Shown: piece by piece, positions 15,421 through 23,769 of the stretch
Layout: every line of letters begins with the position of its first letter
Numbering within the stretch: the first letter of the stretch is position 1
DNA from: JAGIBJ01 sp032119595
GTDB lineage: Bacteria > Actinomycetota > Thermoleophilia > Solirubrobacterales > Solirubrobacteraceae
DNA length: 64,000 bases
Assembly: GCA_032119595.1 (NCBI GenBank)
Contig: JAUMBQ010000006.1
Location: 1,054,001 to 1,118,000 of the forward strand
Direction of reading: 5' to 3'
The notes under the pieces: generated by a model
What the model was told of the DNA's origin: nothing
Databases searched by the model: none
Seen by the model: the letters and a program-made list of their open reading frames with translations, nothing else
Made by a program: the position numbers and the translations under genes

Positions 15421-17838
15421 TCAGGCGATGTCGCGCCACATGGTCGCGACCGGCGTCGGACCCGGACCAACGATCGGCGCCACCGCAACGCGGTTCCGCC
15501 CCGCCCGCTTGGCCTCGTACAGCGCAGCGTCGGCACGCCGACAGACCTGGTCGAAGTCAAACGACTCGCCCGGAGCCGTCGCAGCAACGCCGAAAGAGCC
15601 ACTGAGCGCGACGCCACTGATCACGACGGTCTCGAGTTCCAGCCGAATCCGGTCAGCGAGGTCCGCCGCAGCGGCCTGCGCCGTCGGGACCACGATCACG
15701 AACTCGTCGCCCCCGAGGCGAAAGGCCCACTCGAGCGCCTGCAGATGACGCCGCGTTGCCACGCCGACAGCGCGCAAGGCGTCGTCGCCGGTGGCATGGC
15801 CGTGTTCGTCGTTGAGATGTTTGAAGTGGTCGATGTCGAACGCGATCACCGAGACGCGCGCGCCATCGACCTGCGCCTCGTGCCCGATCTCGCTGAGGCG
15901 CGAGCGCAGCGCCGCGCGGGTCAGCAGCCCGGTCAGCGGGTCCACGACGGCCTTGGTGCGGTGCTCGATTGCGGACCGGCCGGTCACGCTGCTCATCAGC
16001 GCGATGCCGATGATGATCAGGATCGGCGGACCGAGGAGCCCAAAGTCGTTCTGCATAAGGTCGGGTCGCCCAACGAAGCCGCCGGCAATGCACAGGGCGA
16101 CCGTGATCGCCGAGTTCAGCAACACTCCGCGCGTGGGATAGACGGCCGTCATCCCGATCATCATCGGGCTGAAGAGAATGAGCATGTACGGGTCGGCTCC
16201 GTTGGCGATCCACGCGCCCGCGAGAATCGCGAGCTGCACGGAGAGCCACGCACCGCCGAGGACGTACTCCGGCCGGCGGATCTGCATGATCCGCCGTTCC
16301 GCCACGTGGTAGGCGATCACGGCCGGAATCGCCGGAACCATCAGGTGCCAGCCGACCCACGGGATGCTGGCGAGCAGGGCAAGGCCGACGAATCCAAGGG
16401 CTCCGTGGTGCGTCCGGTTGAGCGCCTTGGCCGAATCGCGAATGTGATCCCGCTCGAAGTCGCCTCGGACGATCCAGTTGCCGTTGTCGTGCCCGAGGGC
16501 AATCGGCTCCGGCGCCGTGACGACGCGGTCGCGCACCAGCAGGGGCTCGTCGGTCATGCCGCGGCCCGCGACAACGGCAGCTCCGACCGCCGTGCCGGAA
16601 GCACCCACCGCGCCCGCCGGTGCCATCTCCGTTCCAACCTCGGCCTGGGAGGCCGCGTTCGGTGACTGCGGGACCACGGTCATCGGCCTCAGATTCGCGC
16701 TGGCGACGCGGTCGCGGCCCGCCCGCTTGGCACGGTAGAGCGCCTCGTCGGCGACCTCCAAGATCCGGGCGACGGGGTATTGGTCGAGCGTCGCCGCGGC
16801 AATTCCGAACGAGATCGTGACGGTGCGGTCACCGATCGACTCGTCCCGGACAGCTTCACGCAAACGCTCGGCGATCGCTTGCACCTGCGGCTCATCGGCG
16901 CCCGCGATCAATACCGCGAACTCCTCTCCGCCGACGCGATAGATCGGCGTGAGCGGCCCCAGCACGGAGCGCATCCGCCGGACCGTCTCGCGCAGCACGG
17001 CATCGCCGGCTTCGTGGCCGAGTTCGTCGTTGACGAGCTTGAAACGATCGAGGTCGCCCATCAGCACGCCCATCCGCAGCGGCAGCGTGTGGGCTTGCGC
17101 CGTCAGCTCGGCGATGCGGGTCTCAAGCGCGACGCGATTGAGCGCACCGGTGAGCGTGTCGATCAGGGCGGTGTCGCGCGACTCGATCTCAAGCTGCCGA
17201 ATCATCGCGGCGGGCAGCGCCACACAGAGCATCACGCCGAGCGGAAGAATCAGCACCGGCGGCTCATCCAGGATGCGCGCCGGGTCGATGGCGAACGCTG
17301 CACCGATCATCACCGCGACGCTCCACGCGACCGACACCATCATCAGCCGACGCGGGAGCAGGATGCAGGCGGCGGCCGCCGGCAAGATGAGGAGGCCGAG
17401 GTTGTCGAGGCGGAACTGGTCCGCCAGCGCGATCATCGCCACGATCATCGCCTGCGTGAAGATCAGCACTGCGATCAGGGGCCGCTCGGGCCGACGGGGG
17501 TTGCGCAGCGCGCGGCCGAGCACCAGATAGGCGAGGGCCAGCAGGACGGCGGGCGGCAAGATCAGTGGCCCGAACGAGAAGACGCCGAGCGCGACGACGA
17601 CGACCAAAACGAGCAGCGCCTGACGGCGCACGGCACGCAGCCGCCGCGCGAAATCGAGGATTCGGGCCCGTTCGACGTCGTCGAGTTGAAAGTACGTGGG
17701 GGACGCCACGTACCCCTTATCGGCGTTTCCAACAGGTTTCGTGAGCACCCTGCAGCGCCCAAGCGGCGGCGACGGCGAATCGGCGACAGCGCCGTCGAAC
17801 GACCCGCGGGCCAGCGCGATCTGCCAGAAACCCTGCAT
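15421..17838 (-). CDS. Twin diguanylate cyclase: two membrane-GGDEF modules in one protein
   Basis: An 805-residue protein (from ATG 17838; GTG 17709 is an alternative start giving 762) with the order: several transmembrane helices about 85-230, GGDEF domain 1 with motif GGEEF at 303-307, an Ala/Pro-rich linker about 400-450, a second set of transmembrane helices about 475-630, and GGDEF domain 2 with motif GGDEF at 709-713. Both domains keep the substrate-binding DxxxF/N pattern (LMGDLDRFKLVNDELGHEAG and AFDIDHFKHLNDEHGHATG) and look active. Neither has the RxxD inhibitory site five residues before the motif. Diguanylate cyclases work as dimers, so a single chain could form an internal dimer across the membrane module. 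It is divergent from pdhA, with only 33 nt between the chosen starts. Confidence 0.85.
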   Translation of the reverse strand: MQGFWQIALARGSFDGAVADSPSPPLGRCRVLTKPVGNADKGYVASPTYFQLDDVERARILDFARRLRAVRRQALLVLVVVVALGVFSFGPLILPPAVLLALAYLVLGRALRNPRRPERPLIAVLIFTQAMIVAMIALADQFRLDNLGLLILPAAAACILLPRRLMMVSVAWSVAVMIGAAFAIDPARILDEPPVLILPLGVMLCVALPAAMIRQLEIESRDTALIDTLTGALNRVALETRIAELTAQAHTLPLRMGVLMGDLDRFKLVNDELGHEAGDAVLRETVRRMRSVLGPLTPIYRVGGEEFAVLIAGADEPQVQAIAERLREAVRDESIGDRTVTISFGIAAATLDQYPVARILEVADEALYRAKRAGRDRVASANLRPMTVVPQSPNAASQAEVGTEMAPAGAVGASGTAVGAAVVAGRGMTDEPLLVRDRVVTAPEPIALGHDNGNWIVRGDFERDHIRDSAKALNRTHHGALGFVGLALLASIPWVGWHLMVPAIPAVIAYHVAERRIMQIRRPEYVLGGAWLSVQLAILAGAWIANGADPYMLILFSPMMIGMTAVYPTRGVLLNSAITVALCIAGGFVGRPDLMQNDFGLLGPPILIIIGIALMSSVTGRSAIEHRTKAVVDPLTGLLTRAALRSRLSEIGHEAQVDGARVSVIAFDIDHFKHLNDEHGHATGDDALRAVGVATRRHLQALEWAFRLGGDEFVIVVPTAQAAAADLADRIRLELETVVISGVALSGSFGVAATAPGESFDFDQVCRRADAALYEAKRAGRNRVAVAPIVGPGPTPVATMWRDIA

Positions 17839-17859
17839 AGCGGCACCCGGTGGGGTGGA

Positions 17860-17865
17860 TAGGGT
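17860..17865 (+). promoter_or_regulatory. -10 box TAGGGT of the E1 operon
   Basis: TAGGGT ends 6 nt before GTG 17872. It sits between two divergent genes, so control of the E1 operon and the twin cyclase may be linked. Confidence 0.5.
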
Positions 17866-17871
17866 CCGCGT

Positions 17872-18966
17872 GTGAACACGCCGGTATCCAGCGCCCATCA
17901 GCGCCCGCTTCCGGATCCGGCGATCGCGCGCGAGTGGCTGTCGGCGATGCAGCTCATCCGGCGGTTCGACGAACGTGCCGGAGCGCTCTACACCGCGGGC
18001 CAGATCGGTGGGTTCCTGCACCTGGCGATGGGGGAAGAGGCAACGATCGTCGGCGCGGCCCGAGCGCTGGAAGATCGCGACTGGTTGCTCACCACGTACC
18101 GCTCCCACGCGTTTGCGCTCGCCCGCGGCACGGAGCCGGCGCGAGTGATGGCTGAGCTCTTCGGGCGAGTGGGCGGAGTCTGCCACGGGCGCGGCGGCGC
18201 AATGCACGTCACCGACGTCGAGCGGCGCTTCCTCGGCGGGTTCGGACTGGTCGGCGGCCACCTGCCGCTCGCCGCCGGAACCGCGCTCGCCTCCACCTAC
18301 CAAGGCCGCGCCGAGGTCACGATGTGCGTCCTGGGCGACGGTGCCATCAGCAACGGCACGTTCGCGGAGTCGCTCAATCTCAGCGCGATCTGGAACCTGC
18401 CGGTCGTGCTCGTCGTGACCCGCAGTCTCGCGGGCCTGGAGGAACCCGGCGGCGCCGAGGCGGCGGCGGCCGACCTGCAGCGCAAAGTCGAGGGGCTCGG
18501 GATCAAGACGCTGCGCTGCGACGGGATGGACGTCGTCGACACGCAGGCCGTCTGTGCCGAGGCCGTTCGCATCGCGCGCACGGAGCGCCGGCCGGTGCTG
18601 GTCGAAGCTGCCACGCACCGTGCGCCGACGGTGTCCGCCGCCGACGCCACCCTGCGCAAGACGCCCAAGGCCGACGTCACCGCCTGGAAGGCGCGAGATC
18701 CCTTGACGCTTTTCGGCGACCGGCTCGTGTCGGTCGGCCTGGTCGAGAGCGCAGAGCGTGCACGCATCCAGATGCAGGCGAACTCGATCATCGAGCAAGC
18801 GGTCAGCTTCGCGGGCCGCTCACCCCACCCTGCCGGAGCCTCGCTTTACGACGACCTCTACGTGATCGACGACGGAACGCCGGACGCCGCCTGGCACGGC
18901 GTCGACGCCATCGGCTCCACGACCCAGGCCGAGCACACGCCGCACGCCCGCGAGGCGACCGCGTGA
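17872..18966 (+). CDS. pdhA: 2-oxoacid dehydrogenase E1 alpha-like subunit with altered cofactor motif
   Basis: A 364-residue thiamine-diphosphate E1 alpha-type protein. Family landmarks are strong: QLIRRFDERAGALYTAGQI, LLTTYRSHAFALARG, GRGGAMHVTD and GDGAISNGTFAESLNLSAIW. However, the GDG motif (155-157) should end in Asn-Asn about 26 residues later, and here the ENN position reads TRS (183-185). The later loop that normally has Tyr-x-Gly-His-Ser reads THRAPTVSAAD and has lost the catalytic His. The gene is otherwise intact and starts at a leaderless GTG. It overlaps the E1 beta gene as GTGA. It may be a scaffold-like or altered-activity E1, or use a different residue set. Confidence 0.8.
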   Translation: MNTPVSSAHQRPLPDPAIAREWLSAMQLIRRFDERAGALYTAGQIGGFLHLAMGEEATIVGAARALEDRDWLLTTYRSHAFALARGTEPARVMAELFGRVGGVCHGRGGAMHVTDVERRFLGGFGLVGGHLPLAAGTALASTYQGRAEVTMCVLGDGAISNGTFAESLNLSAIWNLPVVLVVTRSLAGLEEPGGAEAAAADLQRKVEGLGIKTLRCDGMDVVDTQAVCAEAVRIARTERRPVLVEAATHRAPTVSAADATLRKTPKADVTAWKARDPLTLFGDRLVSVGLVESAERARIQMQANSIIEQAVSFAGRSPHPAGASLYDDLYVIDDGTPDAAWHGVDAIGSTTQAEHTPHAREATA

Positions 18967-19952
18967 GTTCCACCACGCTCACGTACCGCGACGCGCTGAA
19001 TCAGGCGCTCCGCGAAGAGCTGGACCGCGACCAGCGCGTGCTGCTCCTCGGCGAAGACATCGGCGCGTTCGACGGCGCGTTCAAAGTGACGAAGGGACTC
19101 CTCGCCGACTACGGTGAGCAACGCATCCGCGACACCCCGAGCGCCGAGGGCACGATCGTCGGCATGGGCATCGGCGCGGCGATGGTCGGCCTGCGTCCGG
19201 TCGTCGAGCTGATGACGATCGCGGGAGTGCTGCGCGCGCTCGACCAGCTCCTGGCCAACGCCGCGCAGGCCCGATTCCAGTCGGGCGGGCAGCTCTCGGT
19301 GCCGCTCGTGATCCGCACGCCGCAGGGCGGCGGCCACCAACTCGGCCCGACCCATTCGCACAGCCTCGAAGCGCTCCTGCTGAACATTCCGGGGCTCCTC
19401 GTCGCGGTGCCGTCGACGCCGGCCGACGCCAAGGGTTTGCTCAAGTCCGCGATCCGGAGCGAGAACCCGGTCGTCGTGATCGAGCACGAATCGCTGTATG
19501 CCAGCAAGGGCGAGGTGCCGGATGGCGACCACCTTGTCCCGCTCGGCCAGGCCGTGGTGCGGCGCCCGGGCCGCGACCTCACGATCGTCGGCATCTCGCG
19601 CGGCGTCGTGACCGCCATCGAGGCCGCCGACGTGTTGGAGCGTGAGCATGGGGTCTCCGCAGAGGTGATCGACCCGCGCACGCTCCGGCCGCTCGATCTC
19701 CCGGCGATCATCGCGTCGGTCGAGCGCACGAACCGCCTGCTGATCGTCGAAGAGGGCTGGCCGCAGGGTGGCGTCGGCGCATCGATTGCCGCGCTCGTGA
19801 CCGAGCACGCCTTCGATCATCTCGACGGGCCGGTGCTCCGCGTCACCGGCGCCGACGCGCCCGTCGGCTATAGCCGCGTGCTCGAACAGGCGGCCCAGGC
19901 AGACGCTCGCACGGTCGCGCTCGCGGCGTTGCGCTGCCTCGATCGCGCCTGA
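18963..19952 (+). CDS. pdhB: 2-oxoacid dehydrogenase E1 beta subunit
   Basis: A 329-residue transketolase-like E1 beta. Typical motifs include LLLGEDIGAFDGAFKVTKGL near the N-terminus, RIRDTPSAEGTIVGMGIGAA with the Glu that activates thiamine diphosphate, TPQGGGHQLGPTHSHSLEAL and the C-terminal LLIVEEGWPQGGVGASI. GTG 18963 overlaps the E1 alpha stop, so the subunits are made in coupled fashion. It should form an alpha2-beta2 E1 decarboxylase with the preceding product and feed acyl groups to the E2 encoded 54 nt downstream. Whether the substrate is pyruvate or a branched-chain acid cannot be read from the sequence. Confidence 0.9.
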   Translation: MSSTTLTYRDALNQALREELDRDQRVLLLGEDIGAFDGAFKVTKGLLADYGEQRIRDTPSAEGTIVGMGIGAAMVGLRPVVELMTIAGVLRALDQLLANAAQARFQSGGQLSVPLVIRTPQGGGHQLGPTHSHSLEALLLNIPGLLVAVPSTPADAKGLLKSAIRSENPVVVIEHESLYASKGEVPDGDHLVPLGQAVVRRPGRDLTIVGISRGVVTAIEAADVLEREHGVSAEVIDPRTLRPLDLPAIIASVERTNRLLIVEEGWPQGGVGASIAALVTEHAFDHLDGPVLRVTGADAPVGYSRVLEQAAQADARTVALAALRCLDRA

Positions 19953-19992
19953 GGCACACACGGCTGCGATTCGTTCTGAGCGGGCCGCGGGG

Positions 19993-19998
19993 TAAGGT
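19993..19998 (+). promoter_or_regulatory. -10 box TAAGGT in front of the E2 gene
   Basis: TAAGGT is followed by 8 nt and GTG 20007. Three in-frame GTG codons lie here (20001, 20007, 20013); only 20007 has the spacing seen at the other leaderless genes. Confidence 0.5.
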
Positions 19999-20006
19999 CC
20001 GTGGTC

Positions 20007-22310
20007 GTGGCCGTGGAACTCGTCATGCCCCGACTCTCCGAGTCGATGGAGGAGGGCACCATCGTCTCCTGGCTGGTCGCCGATGGCGCCCAGGTTCATC
20101 AGGGCGAGGAGATCGCCGAGATCGAGACCGATAAGGCGACGCTTCCGTACGAAGCGCCCGAGTCCGGCGTCCTCCGCATCCTCGTCCCGGAGGGCAGCAC
20201 GCTCGCGCTCGGGCAGCCGATCGGCCTGATCGACGATCTCGTGCCGCTGCCCGGCGGGCAGTCGGTGCCGCCGCCGGGCGCCGGTCGTGCGGCGGCGCGC
20301 GGCGGACGCGTGCCTGCGCCCCGCGCACCGGATGAGGAGCCCGCCACCGCGTCGTTCCAGATCCAGCCCGACCTTCACGCGCCGCCGCACACGGTGCACG
20401 CCTCCACGCCGCCGCCGGCGCCGAGCCCGGACACCGCGTGGAGCCCGGCATGGGGTCCGCAGCCGGCCGCCGCTCGCCAAGCACCGCCCGCGCATTCGGG
20501 CGCAGGGTTCGCGGCCGAGGATGAGGGCGAGACCACCGAGTTTGCTGCCGTCGACCCCGCGGCGAGCGTGGCACCTGCCGGACCTCCCGAGCCTGAACCA
20601 CGCTCGGATGCCGACGTGGCCCGAGACGAGCGCGCCGCGGCCCTCGCCGACGACGGGAGCGGCGGCTACGGTCCGCTCTTCGGTGACGTGACCCCCGACG
20701 AAGCCGCCGCCGATGCCGTCGCCACCGCCGAGGCGACCGAGGCGTCGATCGCGGCCATGCCCTGGGTCGACGCGAGCTTCAGCGCCAAGGCTCCGCCTGG
20801 CGAGCCCGCTGACGGCCAGCGCCGGTTCACCCCGGACGAACTCATCGCCCCTGCGACGCTCCCGCCGCGCCCGCCGGCCCTCCAGCCGACCGCCACCACA
20901 AGCGGCCGCGTGCCGGCGTCGCCCGTCGCCCGTCGCCTCGCCCGCGAACTCGGCATCGATCTCGCCACGATCGAGGGCACCGGCCCCGAAGGCCGCGTCG
21001 TGCGGGCCGACATTGAAGCGGCGCAGGCCACCGGAGCTGCGCGCCCTCCGAAGCAGGCCGCCGCCGTCCCGACCGCTGCGAGCGAGTTCACGCCGCCGGT
21101 CGACGAGAATCGCGCCGCCGCGCCGATTCCGAGCGTCGACCCCGGCGAGGCTCTCCCGGAGCACGAAGCGGAGAGCGAAACGGAGAGCGAAACGGAGAGC
21201 GAAACGGACGTCGCGCCCGCCGACGCGACAGCGTCGGTTGCTGAGGTGCCCGCCGACCCCGCCGAAGCGCTCGTCGAAGCCGCAGCTGAGGTGGCCGCGG
21301 AACTCACCATCGCCCCAGATTCGGGCATCGTCTCGCCGCCGCTGGCTCCGACCGACGTCGACGCCGCCAGCAGCGAAGACGCGTCAGACGAGGTCGACAC
21401 CCCGAGCGATCTGGCTGCCCCGACCCACCCCGAAGCAGCACCCCCGGAAAGCGACGAGGCCATGAGCGACGAACCTGCTTCGACCGACGAGCCTGCCGTG
21501 GGCGACCAACCCAGCGTGAGCGACGAAGCGGCCGCGAGCGACATCGAATCCGACACCCCACAGGCCGAGGCCCCCGAATCCGAGTCGCGCGTCATGCCGG
21601 CTGCGCAGCCCGGCCGCGGGAAGGGCGAGCCGACCGTCGTCGAACTCACGCGCCAGCAGCAGACGGTGGCGCGGCGCATGTCGGAGTCCAAAGCCACCAT
21701 CCCGGCCTTCCACACCGACGTGCAGATCGACGCCGAGCCGCTCATGGCGCTGCGCGCCGAACTCCTCACGAACCGCCCCGATCTCACGGCACCGTCGGTC
21801 AACGACCTCCTCGTCAAGGCCGCCGCCGTCGCGCTGCGCGCGTTCCCCGCGCTCAACGGCGCCTACCGCGACGGCCGCCTGGAGCACTACCCGCGGGTGA
21901 ACGTCGGCATCGCCGTCGACGCCGACGGAACGCTGCTCGTGCCGGTCGTGCACGACGCCGATCAGCTCTCGGTCAGCCAGATCGCGGCCCGCACCGACGC
22001 GATCGTCGCCAAGGCCAAGGATGGGAGCCTGCGCCCGCCGGACATCGCGTCGGCCACGTTCACGCTGTCGAACCTCGGCACGCACGGCGTCGACCGCTTC
22101 ACCGCAGTGATCACGCCAGGGCAGGCCGCGATCCTCACCGCTGGCGCGATCCGTCAGCGGCCCGTCGTTCGGGATGGCGCCGTGATCGCCGGCCACACGC
22201 TCACGCTGACCCTCACCACCGACCATCGGGCCGTCTACGGAGCCGAGGCCGCTCGGTTCTTGAGCCGCCTGCGCCAGCTCCTCGAGCACCCCACGAGCCT
22301 GCTCGCGTAG
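20007..22310 (+). CDS. 2-oxoacid dehydrogenase E2 (dihydrolipoyl acyltransferase) with very long acidic linker
   Basis: A 767-residue E2. Residues 2-78 are a lipoyl domain with the lipoylated lysine K43 in EIETDKATLPYE. A Pro/Ala-rich linker follows. Residues about 302-338 are the peripheral subunit-binding domain (PVARRLARELGIDLATIEGT). A second, strongly acidic Ala/Asp/Glu/Pro linker runs about 345-540 and includes a perfect tandem ESET repeat. The catalytic CoA-acyltransferase domain is about 545-767. The active site normally reads HxxxDG; here it is H740 in TTDHRAVYGAEA with Tyr744 in place of Asp, although His is kept. Only one lipoyl domain is present despite the length. Probably the core of a pyruvate or branched-chain complex; no E3 gene is nearby. 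Confidence 0.9.
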   Translation: MAVELVMPRLSESMEEGTIVSWLVADGAQVHQGEEIAEIETDKATLPYEAPESGVLRILVPEGSTLALGQPIGLIDDLVPLPGGQSVPPPGAGRAAARGGRVPAPRAPDEEPATASFQIQPDLHAPPHTVHASTPPPAPSPDTAWSPAWGPQPAAARQAPPAHSGAGFAAEDEGETTEFAAVDPAASVAPAGPPEPEPRSDADVARDERAAALADDGSGGYGPLFGDVTPDEAAADAVATAEATEASIAAMPWVDASFSAKAPPGEPADGQRRFTPDELIAPATLPPRPPALQPTATTSGRVPASPVARRLARELGIDLATIEGTGPEGRVVRADIEAAQATGAARPPKQAAAVPTAASEFTPPVDENRAAAPIPSVDPGEALPEHEAESETESETESETDVAPADATASVAEVPADPAEALVEAAAEVAAELTIAPDSGIVSPPLAPTDVDAASSEDASDEVDTPSDLAAPTHPEAAPPESDEAMSDEPASTDEPAVGDQPSVSDEAAASDIESDTPQAEAPESESRVMPAAQPGRGKGEPTVVELTRQQQTVARRMSESKATIPAFHTDVQIDAEPLMALRAELLTNRPDLTAPSVNDLLVKAAAVALRAFPALNGAYRDGRLEHYPRVNVGIAVDADGTLLVPVVHDADQLSVSQIAARTDAIVAKAKDGSLRPPDIASATFTLSNLGTHGVDRFTAVITPGQAAILTAGAIRQRPVVRDGAVIAGHTLTLTLTTDHRAVYGAEAARFLSRLRQLLEHPTSLLA
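21171..21206 (+). repeat. Three perfect 12-nt tandem repeats in the E2 linker
   Basis: The unit GAGAGCGAAACG occurs three times without change (21171-21182, 21183-21194, 21195-21206) and encodes E-S-E-T. Identical codons suggest recent slippage expansion of an already disordered acidic linker. Confidence 0.8.
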
Positions 22311-22415
22311 CCGGCCAGGCCGGCCGCGACCGCCGACTGCTTCCGGGGCGGGCCCGGAACCAATCGTCACGCCCCTGTAAGCACGCTTCTGACCTGCCCG
22401 TGGGACGGTGCTCCC
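22311..22415. other. Short spacer after the E2 gene
   Basis: Contains a CCGGCC-a-GGCCGG palindrome directly after the E2 stop, which may act as a terminator; the rest is the leader of the COG4315 gene, with no other signal. Confidence 0.35.
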
Positions 22416-22862
22416 ATGCGCTCTGGTCGTCTCCGTTGCCTCCTCGCCTCCTGCGGCGTGCTCGTCGCGTTCGCGGCCGGCCCAGCCCCGTCGCTCGCAG
22501 CAGAGAGCGGCAAGGCCATCACCGTGGGTCCGTCCGAGTTCGGTCCGATCCTGTTCGATGCCAATCGTCAAGCGATCTACGTGTTCGAGCAGGATCGCAA
22601 GGGCAAGAGCAACTGTTATGGGGAGTGCGCCGAACTCTGGCCCCCGGTCTATACGACCCGAAACCCCCGAGCCAAAGGGAAGGCGCGGGCAAGCCTCCTC
22701 GGAACCACCAAGCGCAAGGACGGGCGCCGTCAGGTGACCTACGCCGGGAAGCCGCTGTACTTCTACGCGCACGAAGGCCCGAACGAGGTCCTGTGCCACA
22801 ACGTCATGCTCAACGGCGGCCTGTGGTGGGTCGTCGGCCCGAACGGCAAGGCCCGGAGTTAA
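22416..22862 (+). CDS. Secreted COG4315-type repeat protein
   Basis: A 148-residue exported protein with a signal peptide (MRSGRLRCLLASCGVLVAF, cleavage near LAAES). The mature part has the COG4315 'secreted repeat' pattern found in many actinobacterial lipoproteins: ILFDANRQAIYVFEQDRKGK and YGECAELWPPVYTT, then a second unit with YAGKPLYFYAHEGPNEV and GGLWWVVGPNGKARS. The signal region has Cys but no clear lipobox, so it may be soluble. Function unknown; sometimes found with redox and iron genes. The ACGGT 6 nt before the ATG is a weak -10 candidate. Confidence 0.75.
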   Translation: MRSGRLRCLLASCGVLVAFAAGPAPSLAAESGKAITVGPSEFGPILFDANRQAIYVFEQDRKGKSNCYGECAELWPPVYTTRNPRAKGKARASLLGTTKRKDGRRQVTYAGKPLYFYAHEGPNEVLCHNVMLNGGLWWVVGPNGKARS

Positions 22863-22895
22863 CGGGGCATCACACACGGCGCCCGTTGGCGGCCC

Positions 22896-22901
22896 TACCC
22901 T
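22896..22901 (+). promoter_or_regulatory. -10 box TACCCT of the alpha/beta hydrolase gene
   Basis: TACCCT ends 6 nt before ATG 22908; leaderless start. Confidence 0.5.
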
Positions 22902-22907
22902 TCGTCA

Positions 22908-23765
22908 ATGGCGGTTGCCCAGATCGACGAGCACACGAGCGTTGAGTACCTCGTGGCGGGGGAGCCTCAGCCGGGCGTAGCCGATGTCGTGTTGATCCAT
23001 GGCACGGGCGGAAGTGCCGAGACGAACTGGCTGCACCTGATCGACGGGCTCCGTGACGGACGTCGGGCGATCATCCCCAATCTCGCGGGGTCCGGCGGCA
23101 CGACCGACCATGGCGGCCGGCTCGAGCTCACCGCCCTCGTCGACCAGGTCGCTGGCGCCGCCGAGCACGCCGGCAGCGAGCAGTACGACGTCGTTGGCTT
23201 CTCGCTCGGCGCCGTCGTCGCGGCGCAGCTCGCCGCCACCCATCCGGAGCGCGTGCGGCGTCTCGTCCTGATCGCCGGCTGGGCGTCGAGCGCCGACGGG
23301 CGCGTGCAGCTCCAGTTCGACCTCTGGCGGCGCCTGCACGAAACCGACCCCGAGGGACTCGCGCGTCTGCTGACGCTCACGGGCTTCAGCCCCGGCTTCC
23401 TGGCCAAGCGGCCCCACGAGGTCGTCGAGCGGATGGTCGCGGACACGCTCGCCACGCTGCCGCCGGGCCTCGGTCGCCAGAGCGAACTCGACCAGCGCGT
23501 TGACATCACGCAGGCGCTGCCCTTGATCCAGGCCTCGACGCTCGTGATCGGCTGCCGCGACGACCAGATGGTCCCGGTGCAGCACCCGCGCGGGCTCGTC
23601 GCACCGATCCGCTGGTCGGACTACACGGAGATCGAGAGCGGCCACCTCGTGCTCTTCGAGCAGCCCGCGGCGCTCACGGAGGCCGTCGCGGGATTCCTCG
23701 GTCGGCCAGAGCGCCGGGCCGTCGGACAGCCCTTCGACGGGACCGAGCGGCGCGAGTACCGTTAG
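22908..23765 (+). CDS. Alpha/beta hydrolase
   Basis: A 285-residue cytoplasmic alpha/beta-hydrolase. The oxyanion-loop motif VLIHGTGGSAETNW, nucleophile elbow VVGFSLGAVVAAQL (Ser in GFSLG), a late acid-loop ASTLVIGCRDDQMVPVQHP and the C-terminal His in ESGHLVLFEQP are all in place. It resembles non-specific esterases and BioH/MhpC-type hydrolases. Upstream of lipB, whose promoter overlaps its stop codon; a link to acyl or lipoyl metabolism is possible but not shown. Confidence 0.85.
   Translation: MAVAQIDEHTSVEYLVAGEPQPGVADVVLIHGTGGSAETNWLHLIDGLRDGRRAIIPNLAGSGGTTDHGGRLELTALVDQVAGAAEHAGSEQYDVVGFSLGAVVAAQLAATHPERVRRLVLIAGWASSADGRVQLQFDLWRRLHETDPEGLARLLTLTGFSPGFLAKRPHEVVERMVADTLATLPPGLGRQSELDQRVDITQALPLIQASTLVIGCRDDQMVPVQHPRGLVAPIRWSDYTEIESGHLVLFEQPAALTEAVAGFLGRPERRAVGQPFDGTERREYR
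23757..23762 (+). promoter_or_regulatory. -10 box TACCGT of lipB, overlapping the end of the preceding gene
   Basis: TACCGT lies in the last codons of the hydrolase gene, and 7 nt separate it from lipB ATG 23770. The hydrolase TAG stop (23763-23765) falls inside that spacer, so lipB has its own promoter inside the upstream coding end. Confidence 0.5.
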
Positions 23766-23769
23766 ATCC

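Noticed and set aside
15421..18798. A 1125-codon minus-strand frame across pdhA
   Set aside because: The upstream 320 codons lie antisense to the intact E1 alpha gene and have no recognisable domain; the cyclase itself begins at or after 17838.
18858..21164. A 768-codon minus-strand frame opposite E1 beta and E2
   Set aside because: High GC makes long antisense frames common; the sequence is His/Arg/Gly-rich and has no domain, while the plus strand encodes clear enzymes.
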